Source: SURF-32 sp964648365
GTDB taxonomy: Bacteria; Planctomycetota; Phycisphaerae; UBA1845
Direction of reading: 5' to 3'
Length of the DNA: 26,611 nucleotides
NCBI GenBank assembly: GCA_964648365.1
Contig: CAZYLK010000075.1
Coordinates: forward strand, 1 to 26,611
The notes beneath the pieces are model-generated. The model did no database searches. It was not told the origin of the DNA and saw only the letters and a list, made by a program, of their open reading frames with translations. Position numbers and translations under genes: made by a program. Shown piece by piece: positions 14,201 through 23,157 of the stretch. Each line of letters opens with the position of its first letter. Within the stretch, counting starts at the first letter, position 1.

Positions 14201-17200
14201 TGGCATCCGGCGCGTCGTTGGCCGGGTTCACCGTGATGCCGAACGTGGCGGGCGCGGCGGACCAATCATCGCCATCGGACGCACTGAAGGTGAAGCTAGT
14301 CGAGCCGTTCCAGTTCGCGTCAGGCTCGAACGCCAGCTTGCCGGCGTCGATCTCAGCCTGCGTCACAGTATCGCCGGCGCTGACCGCGACGCCGTCCAGC
14401 GTCAGCGTGCCGTTGGCCGGCAGCGTGTCGATGCGATAGGCCGTGACGGCGTCACCGGCGTCTATGTCCGTCCCGGACAGCGTCAGCGCCGTCGGCGCTG
14501 CATCTTCGGCGATGGTCAGCGTACCGGGCGTCGCATCGGGTGCGTCGTTAGCGGGGTTGACGGTGATGCCGAAGGTGGCCGGTGAATCGGACCAGTCGCT
14601 GCCGTCGGATGCGCTGAAGGTGAAGCTGGTGGAGCCGTTCCAGTCCGCGTCCGGCTCGAACGCCAGCTTGCCCGCGTCGATTTCAGCCTGCGTGACGGTG
14701 TCGCCGGCGCTGACCGCGACGCCGTCAAGCGTGAGCGTGCCGTTCGCGGGCAGCGTGTCGATGCGATAGGCGGTGACGGCATCTCCCTCGACATCCGTCG
14801 CCGCCAGCGTCAGCGCGGTAGGTGCGGCATCCTCAGCGATCGTCAGCGTGGCCGGCGTGGCATCCGGCGCGTCATTGACGGCATTCACCGTGATGCCGAA
14901 CGTCGCCGGCGCCGCGGACCAGTCGTCGCCGTCGTGGGCNNNNNNNNNNNNNNNNNNNNNNNNNNNNNNNNNNNNNNNNNNNNNNNNNNNNNNNNNNNNN
15001 NNNNNNNNNNNNNNNNNNNNNNNNNNNNNNNNNNNNNNNCGCATCAGGCTCGAACGTCAGGTCGCCCGCGTCGATCTCGGCCTGCGTGATCACGTCGCCG
15101 GCGCTGACTGCGACGCCGTCGAGTTTCAACGTGCCGTTGGCCGGCAGTGTCTCGATGCGATACTGCTCGATCTCGTCACCGGCGTCGGGATCGGTGGCTG
15201 CGAGCGTCACGGTTGTCGCGGACGCGTCTTCGCTGATCGTCACGCTGCCTGCGCTGGCCACGGGAGCGTCGTTGCTGACCGGGTTGGCCGTCAGCGTGTC
15301 GGTGCTGCCGTCGTAGTGAACCGCGAAGGGCTCACCGAACGTGTTCGAATAGCTGAAGCTGCCGTCGGTCAGGTCGAAGCTGCCGGTCACCTGGGCGGCG
15401 TCGAGCGTGCCGGTCATGTTGCCGGCAGTCAGCGTATTCAGGTCGCCGGAGATGTCGATGTTGGTCGTGATGCGGTCGCCGGCGCTGATCGTGCCGACGT
15501 TGCCGTCCACGTCGATGTTCGCTGTGTCGGTGATGTCGTCGCCCGCGGTGATCTGACCGACGTTGCCGTCAACGTCAATCGCGCCGCGGATGTCGTCACC
15601 GACGTTGAGCGCGGTCAGGTCGCCGTCCACCGACAGCGCACCGGTCATATCGGCGTTGCCGGGGTTGCCGACGTCGCTGATGGTGATCGTGCCGGCGTCG
15701 CCGTTGACATCCAGGTCGGCGCCGAGGCGGTGGGCGGACAGATCGCCAAGATCGCCGTTGATCGTGACGTTGCCCGTGATGTCGCCGCTGACCACCACGT
15801 CTGCCACGTCGGCGTTGATCGTCACCGCGGAATCGAGATTGCCGCCGTAGTTGAGGTCGAGGATCGAACCGTCGCCGCCGTCCACGGTGATCGTGCCGAC
15901 GTTGGCGTCGCTGTTGATGTTGAGCGTGCCGATGTCCACGCTGCTGCTGACCGTGCCGACGTTGCTGTCGAGCGTGATCGCGTCGACGGAGAGGTCGGAG
16001 CCGTTCAGATCGCTGATGGCCAGCGTCGAGCCGCTGCCGGTTCCGTCCACGTCGCTGATCGTCAGCGAGTCGCTCGACACGTCGTACGTAAAGTCGGCCG
16101 TGCCGCCGCCGGTCATGTCGATGCGCAGCGCCTGGCCTTCATCGATGAAGATGTGCGAGCCGCTGAAGCCGGTCTCGGCGTAGTCGGCGCCGACAACGGT
16201 AGCGTCGATGCCGTTGAACCGGATCGTCTCCACGTCCGTGTAGTTGACGACGAACGACTGGCCGCCGCCGAGGTCGATGGTGAGCTGGCCGTCGGCGAAG
16301 GTGACGTCGTCCGCGTCGTAGGCGCTCAGATCGATGACGTCGGTGCCGGTGCCGCCGTCGATGTTGATGACGTCGCCGTTGGCCGCGCCGGAGACGATGA
16401 AGGTGTCGTCGCCGGCCGCGCCGCGCATCGTGTCGCTGCCGCCGCCGCCCGTATCCAAGACGTTGTCGTTCGCGTCGCCGGTGAGGTCGTCGTCGTGTGT
16501 CGAACCGGTGACGTTCTCGAAGTTCGCGATCGCGTCCGCACCCTCACCGGTGGCCGTGCCGGCCGCGAGGCTCACGGTGACGCCCGCGGACGACCCGCTG
16601 AAGCTGACGGTGTCGGTACCCGATCCGCCGTCGAGCGTGTCGTTGCCCCCGCCACCCGCGATCACGTCGTCGCCGGCGCCGCCGGAGATCACGTTGGCGC
16701 CACTGGTGCCGGTAAGCGTGTCGTCGTGGCCCGAGCCGACGATGTTCTCGACGTTGGACAGCGTGTCAGCACCGCCACCGCCGGACGCCGCTCCCGTAGC
16801 CAGGTTGACGGTCACGTCGTCCGTCGCGTTGGAATAGTCGACGGTGTCGGTTCCGGCGCCGCCGTCGATGACGTTGGCGCCGTTGCTGAGCACGAACGTG
16901 TCGTCGTGAGACGAGCCGGTGACGTTCTCAATGCTGGTCAGCGTGTCGTTGCCTTCGCCCGTAGCGGTGCCGGCAACCAGGTTCACGTTGACGCCGGCGC
17001 CGCTGCCCGCGTAGTTAGCGGTATCCGTGCCGCTGCCGCCGTCGATGGCGTCATCGCCCGCGCCGCCGCTGAGCACATCGTTGCCGCTGCCGCCGCTGAT
17101 CGTGTCGTTGCCGGCCGCGCCCGAGATCACGTCGTCGCCGGCGCCGCCGGAGAGCACGTTCGCGCCATTGTCGCCGGTGATGTTGTCGTTGTAGCCGGAA

Positions 17201-20200
17201 CCGGTGACGTTTTCGAGATTGGAGAGCGTATCCGTTCCGTTGCCGGTGGCGGTGCCGGCGGCGAGATTGACGGTCACGCCGGCCGTCGACGAACCGAAGT
17301 CGGCCGTGTCCGTGCCGCTGCCGCCGTCCATGACGTCGTCGCCGCTGCCGCCGGACAGGGTGTCATTGCCGCTGCCGCCGGAGAGGTTGTCGTTGCCCGC
17401 CCCGCCGGTAAGCGTGTCGTCGCCGGACTTGCCGTCGATAACGTCGTTGCCGCTGCCGCCGGAGAGCACGTTGTTGGCGTTGTCGCCCGTGAGCGTGTCG
17501 TCAAAGTTCGAGCCGGTGACGTTTTCGATGTTCGACAGCGCATCGGTGCCCTGCCCCGTGCCGACGCCGGTGGTCAGGTTGACGTTCACCGCCCCGGCCG
17601 AACCCGCGTAGTCGGCCGTGTCGGTACCGGTTCCGCCATCCATCACGTCGTTGCCGGTACCGCCGACCAGCGTGTCATTGCCGTCGGAGCCGCTCAGGAT
17701 GTCATTGCCGCCGCCGCCGTCGAGCCGGTTGGCCGCGCCCGGGCTGCCCGTTATGACGTCGTTTTGATCCGCGCCGATGATGTTCTCGACGCCGGTGTGG
17801 TTGATCGTGAACGACCCGCCGCCACTCAGATTGACCGTGATGACCGAGCCGGTGTCGGTGATGACCGAGCCGGCGAACTCGGACAAGTCAATCGTATCGA
17901 CGCCGCTGCCGCCATCGACCGTGTAGACATCGCCGGCCTGAGCCCCGGTGAAGCGCAGGGTGTCGTCGCCGCTGCCGCCGATCAGCGTGTCGTCGCCGCC
18001 GCCGCCGATCAACGTGTCATTGCCGGCACCGCCGGAGATGACGTTGTCGTTGGCGTCGCCCGTGAGCGTGTCGTTGTAGCTCGAACCCGTGAGGCTCTCG
18101 AAGTTGGTCAGCGTGTCATTGCCGGCCCCGCCCGACGAGGTTCCGGTAGCCAGGTTGACGGTGACCGCTGAGGACGCGCCGGTGTAGTCGGCCGTGTCGG
18201 TGCCGCTGCCGCCGTCGAGCACGTCATTGCCCGCGCCGCCGCGGATCACGTCGTCGCCGGCACCGCCGCTGATGGTGTTTGCGACAGAGCTTCCGATCAG
18301 CGTGTCGTTGTGGTCGGAGCCGATGATGTCTTCGACGTTGCTGATCGTGTCGCTGCCCGCGCCGCCCGACGCCGTTCCCGCGCCCAGATCGACGGTGACG
18401 CCAGCCGCGGCGTCGCTGTAGTCGACCACGTCGGTGCCGCTGCCGCCGTCGATCGTATCGTTGCCGTCGCCGCCGATCAGGATGTCGTTGCCCGCGCCGC
18501 CGGACAGCGTGTTCGCGCCGGCGTCGCCGGTCAGCGTATCGTTGTAGTCGGAGCCGGTGGCGCCTTCGATGTTGCTGAGCGTGTCGCTGCCGGCGCCGCC
18601 GGTGGCCGTTCCGGCCGACAGGTCAACCGTGACCGCGGAGGTCGCGTCGCTGTAGTCCGCGATGTCGGCCCCGCCTGCGCCGTCAAGGATGTCGTCGCCG
18701 GCGCCCCCGCGCAGGACGTTCGCGCCGCCATCGCCGGTCAACGTATCGTCGTGCGACGAACCGGTGACATTTTCGATGCCGCTCAGCGTGTCATTGCCAT
18801 CGCCGGTGGCAGTACCCGCACCGAGATTGACGTTCACCGCGCCCCCGGCCGCGCTGTAGTCGGCCGTGTCGCTGCCCGCCCCGCCGATCAGCGTGTCGTC
18901 GCCACCGCCGCCCGCCAGCGTGTCGTCGCCATCGCCGCCGTCGAGCACGTTGTCGCCGGCATCGCCGGTCAGCGTGTCATCGTTGTCGGAGCCGGTGATG
19001 TTCTCGATGTTGGTGAGCGTATCGTTGCCGTCGCCGCTGGCCGTGCCGGTGGCGAGATTGACCGTGACGGCACCTGCCGCGGTCGAGTAGTCCGCGGTAT
19101 CGACATCGGCGCCGCCGTCCAGTGCGTCATCGCCCGATCCGCCGATCAGAGTGTCGTTGCCCGCACCGCCGTCGATCGCGTCGTCACCCGCACCGCCGTT
19201 GAGCACGTTATTGCCCGCGTCACCGGTGAGGACATCGTTGTTCGCCGAGCCGGTGACGTCTTCAATGCCTGATAGTGTGTCAGTGCCGTCTCCCGTGGCG
19301 GTTCCGGTCCCCAGATTGACATTCACGCCGGAGGCTGCGCCGGCATAGGACGCGGTGTCGGTGCCGGTGCCGCCGACCAGAGTGTCATCACCGCCGCCGC
19401 CGGCCAGCACGTCATCGCCGGCCCCGCCGTCGAGCGCATTGCCGCTCGCGTCGCCGGTGAGGACGTCATCGTGATCCGATCCGATGACGTTTTCGAAGTT
19501 GGAGAGGGTGTCGTCGCCGTCGCCGGTCGCTGTCCCCGCAGCGAGGTTGACGGTCACGCCCGCGCCCGCATCGCTGTAGTCCAGCGTGTCATCACCCAGT
19601 CCGCCGTCGAGCGTATCGTCGCCTGCCCCGCCCGAGACCGTGTCGTCGCCCGCCCCGGCGTCGATGACGTTGTCGCCCGCGTCGCCGGTGATGACGTCGT
19701 CGTGGTCGGAGCCGGTGACGTTTTCGATGCCGGAGAGCGAGTCGTTCTCCGTGGTGCCGGTCGCGGTCCCCCCTACCAAGTCGATGTTCACGCCCGCGCC
19801 TGCGCCGGAGTAGTCAACCGTGTCCGTGCCGCTGCCGCCCGTGATCGTATCCGTGGCGAGCGCGGCGTCGCCGGCCATGATGACGTCGTCGCCCGCGTCA
19901 CCCGCAAGTGTGTCGGACCCTTCGCCTCCGATGAGCACGTCGCCGTCGTCACCGCCGGAGATGTTGTCATCTCCCGCGCCGCCGTCCAGCACGTTGGCGT
20001 CATCGTCGCCGACGATCACGTCATCGTAGTCGGACCCGTCAACGTTCTCGATGTAGGAAAGGGTGTCGTTGCCCGCACCGCCGGAGGCCGTTCCGGCGTC
20101 GAGATCGACGTTCACGCCGGAGGTAGCGCTGGAGTAGTCGATCGTGTCGTCGCCCCAGCTTCCACTGATGGCGTCGTCGCCGAGGCCGCCGTCGATCACG

Positions 20201-21567
20201 TCGTCACCGTCACCGGCGTTGATGGTGTCGTCACCGTCAAGTCCGTAGATGGTGTCGTTGCCCGCCGAGCCGGTGAGCACGTCGTCACCCGCGGTGCCGG
20301 TTATGACGGAGAGCGTCCCGTCGTATTCCGCGGCCGCGGCGGCATCCAGCGGTGTGTCGATCCCCGCGGCCAGTTCCGCCTCGCCGCCGTGCGACACGGC
20401 CTCCAGATCCCAGTCGCCGCCGACACCCGTCGCATCCGTCGAGCCGAACACCTCGGTGCCGGTCAATTCGGACAGCGTGTTCAGCAGCGCCTGGCCTTCG
20501 CCCGTGTCGTCCACGACGTTGCAGCCGTAGGCGTAGATGTTGGCATCGTCGGTGAAGTTGTCCGCCAGCGACGACCAGGCCGCCCGCTGCTCGTCGGTCA
20601 TGTCGCCTGAGACCACGTCGCTGCCCAGGTCGAACTGGCCGCTCTCCCCGTGCGACAGAATCGTCAGCGACGAAATCTGCGCGCCGCGATCCTGCGAGGC
20701 CGACTCGACCATGCCGAGCACATCGGCCATCGACGTGTTGGACCCGTCGTACTCGATGATCAATGCGCCGTCTTCTACGGAATCGCGGAGCGTGTCGGCG
20801 TCATCGAGCGATGTATCGAGCAGGACGATGTCGAGTGGTTCGGGGGCAGGCGGATCGGCCGGTTCACCAGTAAGGACACCCTCCGCAATGGCGGCAGCAT
20901 CGTCGCCGTCGGCCTGGTCAGACGGATCGGCATCGGTGATGGCCGGCGGATCGCCGTCGGCGTCGCTCGCGGCAGCGCTGCCCGGCTCGTGCGACGGATC
21001 GGTCACGGCCTGCACGTCGCCGTGCTCACCCGACGGCGCGTCATCCGCAGAATCATGCGCGTCGCCGCCAGCGTGCCCGGATGTATCGGCATCGGCGTGC
21101 TCGGTCGATGCCGGTTCAAGATCGACCTGTGAGCCTGTGTCGGCATCGACGGCGTCCATGCCTGCATCGACGGCGTCCGCGTCGAGGTCGAGCACGTCCG
21201 CGTCGGCATCCAGAATGCCCGGATCATCGAGCGCGCCCGCGTCGCCCGCGTCGCCCGGGTCGCCCGCGTCGGCGTCCAGAATTCCGAGATCATCGAACGG
21301 GCCCGCACCGCCCGCGTCGCCGTCGCCGGCCGGATCAAGCAGGCCCGGCGCGGGCGGGTCCGCGGCCGCGGCCAGATCCGCCATATCGGCGCCGCTGCCC
21401 GCGTCGGCGTCATGGTCCGGAATGTCGCCATCCGCGTCGACCCAGGTGGCCGAGAGCAGGATGCGCGGCTCGAGCGGCTCCGGCTTCAGCGCCGCTTTGC
21501 GTCGCCTGGGAGGCGCGGCCGTCTCCGCGCGTTTCTTCTTTCGGCGTAGCCAGAATCTCAGTGGCAT
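11274..21567 (-). CDS. Giant LEPR-XLL / DUF4347 / RTX / cadherin-like surface protein (at least 3408 aa; internal assembly gap)
   Basis: Start chosen at the ATG at 21567 ('MPLRFWLRRKKKR'); the frame is open back to 21675 but those codons look unlike the family. Order by residue: basic N-terminus; LEPR-XLL motif at 32-40 ('LEPRILLSA'); Asp/Ala-rich linker to about 238; a DUF4347 domain at about 240-392 ('LTILSHGESGQFDLG', 'IYAYGCNVV'); RTX-type GGxGxDxLxGG calcium repeats at about 419-1790; a short-repeat beta-solenoid-like region ('DVDGNVGTISAGDRI') at about 1810-2080; nine cadherin/CSPG-like repeats of 110 aa; and a Pro/Asp/Glu-rich tail ending in a hydrophobic stretch ('GFVAILWALLRG') and basic residues. 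There is no classical signal peptide, as usual for this class. The probable role is a secreted calcium-dependent adhesin. The apparent frame change at 14940-15039 is due to the placeholder gap. Confidence 0.88.
12240..15290 (-). repeat. Nine tandem 330-bp repeats encoding cadherin/CSPG-like modules
   Basis: Equivalent points of successive units fall at 12301, 12631, 12961, 13291, 13621, 13951, 14281 and 14611, each exactly 330 bp apart, then at 14938 (327 bp, one codon shorter). The first module in protein order contains the gap. Each 110-aa module follows 'NDAPxAxxxxxTxxED ... YRIDTLPANGTLTLDG ... GDxxTQAEIDAG ... FEPDANWNGSTSFTFSA.DG'. Those towards the C-terminus are more diverged. Copy number is a minimum because the assembly gap lies in this array. 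Confidence 0.9.
14940..15039. other. Assembly gap, 100 N, inside the giant gene
   Basis: Exactly 100 N. Sibling repeats have 33 bases between the sequences that flank the gap. The true gap is therefore 33 bp, or 33 plus some number of 330-bp units. Either length keeps the reading frame; 100 does not. Confidence 0.9.
16200..20310 (-). repeat. RTX (GGxGxDxLxGG) region of about fifteen modules
   Basis: The encoded protein alternates calcium-binding nonapeptides ('GGAGDDVLAGGGGDDTLVGG') with a spacer of about 40 residues of the form 'DTADYSxAxxxVxVNLxxGTATGDGxDTLSxIENVTGSxxDD'. I count fourteen spacers of this type. A different spacer type occurs near 17750-17950 and again at the C-terminal end of the block near 16200-16400; both contain 'IDLS' followed by 'SFxxNxTxVExI'. 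The DNA is correspondingly repetitive. Confidence 0.85.
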
Positions 21568-21975
21568 CGCGCTTCGTCCCCAGGGGCCCCGAGCCGCGAG
21601 CGTCATCCGGTGTGGTTCGCTGGTTCCGGCGGCGGTCGTCTCGTGCGTCAGATGAAATGCGGACGTAGCCTGCACACTCGGCAGGGCGTCCCACCAGGGA
21701 GAAGTGTACGAATCAGCGGGGTGGCGTGCGGGTGGCTGGCGCCATGGGCTTGGCTATCGGGCGTTGGGTGGGGGTTTGCGGACGTGCCGGAGTCCGTGCG
21801 TCGGCAGACGTGCGATTCCGATGCGCGTGGGATTGATCGAGCAGGGCTGGCCCGGTAATCTGGGCATGCATGGGTCGGCGTACGGAGGCCGCGTATAGCA
21901 CCTACCCCGGGTCCGCCCGATCAGCACGCCAATCCAGCTCACGGTACGATGAGGCAGCTACGAGAAGGATTCATC
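21568..21975. other. 408-bp intergenic region between divergent genes
   Basis: Must hold the promoters of the giant gene (minus) and the second dockerin-type gene (plus). I could not identify convincing -35/-10 pairs for either. A G-rich run lies at 21747-21774 (plus strand). No repeat of the hairpin family is present and no gene is supported. Confidence 0.5.
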
Positions 21976-23157
21976 ATGGCAGGCAGACGACTGTGGGTCA
22001 CGGACGTAACAGGCATTATCACGTGGCTGGTCGCAACCGGACTGGGACACGCTCAGGTCAACCCACCCGAGGGGTTCGAGCTCGTCGAGTTCGGCATCTC
22101 GCCTCGCCTTAACGACGAACCTCGAATGAACGACTGTGGCCAGGTTGTGTTCGGAGAGAACATAGACGACGGGTGGGCGCTGTACCTCTACGACAACGGT
22201 TCGATCCGCAGACTGGCGCGGGAGCGGACCGGATGGCTGCCGTGGGCTGCGATAAATGACCATGGGACGATCGTGTACACGAGCGGCAAGACCAACGAGT
22301 ACGGATCACACCGGGTCGTACAGATCGATGGCCGACGCAAGAGACGTATCGGAGTCGGGTCTACACCGAGCATCAATAACCGGGGCGACATCGCAGCACG
22401 GTGGTATCGGGGAGAGTGTGACGTCGACTTCGACATCGGCCTGTTTGAGGGTGGTCGCGGCAGGCGGCTCAGTAATGATCCTCACAGCGATCAATCGGTA
22501 ACCATCAACGACCGCGGCGAGGCCATCTGGACGCGCTACAGCTTCTGCAGCAGCCCGACTTGGACGAGCGAGATCGCGCTCTACACAAACGGCGAGGTCA
22601 TCTACCTGCCCAAGGGAGATCCTCAGTCGCAACTTCCACATCTGAACAACCTTGGCCAGGCGGTCTGGACATCTCCGATCGGTGTGGAGAGCTGGGAAGA
22701 TGGCGTGACCACCCTCGTTAGTGACCGGGGCGGCGCGCCGCGTGTGAATGATCTTGGCGACATTGTTTTCAACCGGTGGGACGAGGATCGGGAAACGCAC
22801 GACTGGTGGATGTATCGCGTTTCGACGGGTGAGCCGGCCTTCTATCAACTGACGGCAGACCATTGGTCTCACACCCAGGGCGACATCAACAACTGGACAG
22901 AGTCGGTCTGGCGGTTCATGGCCGGGCGCGGGAATTACGACGGAGGCATTCACCTCTTGCGGCGCATCCGTACGGGCGACTCCGAGTTCGATGGCGACAT
23001 TGACCTCACCGACTACGGCGCGCTGTCCGAGTGCCTGAGCGGGCCCGGCCGGGTGGACGGCCTCTGCGACTGCCGCTTTATGGACATCGACCATGATGGC
23101 GACGTGGACCTGGGCGACTTCGCGCGATTCCAGAACGCCTACGATGGCGCCCGATGA
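21976..23157 (+). CDS. Secreted beta-propeller-like protein with C-terminal dockerin-type calcium loops (copy B)
   Basis: 393 aa from the ATG at 21976, preceded by GAAGGA at 6-7 bases; an in-frame ATG at 21949 lacks this. The signal peptide ends near 'GLGHAQ'. The mature start 'VNPPEGFELVEFG', blades such as 'INDRGEAIWTRYSFC' and 'LNNLGQAVWTS', the 'GDINNWTE.VWR' segment and the terminal calcium loops ('DSEFDGDIDLTDY', 'DIDHDGDVDLGDFARFQ') align end to end with the 2655-3821 product. The propeller part has clearly diverged, while the last 60 residues are nearly the same. It is transcribed away from the giant gene. Its stop lies inside the end of the next, convergent gene. Ligand unknown. Confidence 0.87.
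   Translation: MAGRRLWVTDVTGIITWLVATGLGHAQVNPPEGFELVEFGISPRLNDEPRMNDCGQVVFGENIDDGWALYLYDNGSIRRLARERTGWLPWAAINDHGTIVYTSGKTNEYGSHRVVQIDGRRKRRIGVGSTPSINNRGDIAARWYRGECDVDFDIGLFEGGRGRRLSNDPHSDQSVTINDRGEAIWTRYSFCSSPTWTSEIALYTNGEVIYLPKGDPQSQLPHLNNLGQAVWTSPIGVESWEDGVTTLVSDRGGAPRVNDLGDIVFNRWDEDRETHDWWMYRVSTGEPAFYQLTADHWSHTQGDINNWTESVWRFMAGRGNYDGGIHLLRRIRTGDSEFDGDIDLTDYGALSECLSGPGRVDGLCDCRFMDIDHDGDVDLGDFARFQNAYDGAR

Noticed and set aside
11565..14585. Several plus-strand frames (498, 450 and 432 codons) opposite the cadherin-like array
   Set aside because: They repeat every 330 bp with the array and arise from the repeat in other frames.
14940..15039. A real frameshift or gene boundary in the giant gene
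   Set aside because: The frame change equals the phase error of a 100-base placeholder against the expected 33 bases, and sequences on both sides are parts of one repeat module.
14773..18171. 1132-codon plus-strand open frame antisense to the giant gene
   Set aside because: It spans the N gap and mirrors the repeats of the minus-strand gene. Its translation is a run of Val, Ala, Arg and Asp with no domains or ribosome site, as expected opposite GC-rich repetitive coding DNA.
21747..21774. G-quadruplex in the divergent promoter region
   Set aside because: Four G runs exist, but one loop is 10 bases and the others are uneven. The pattern is weak and could be chance in GC-rich DNA.
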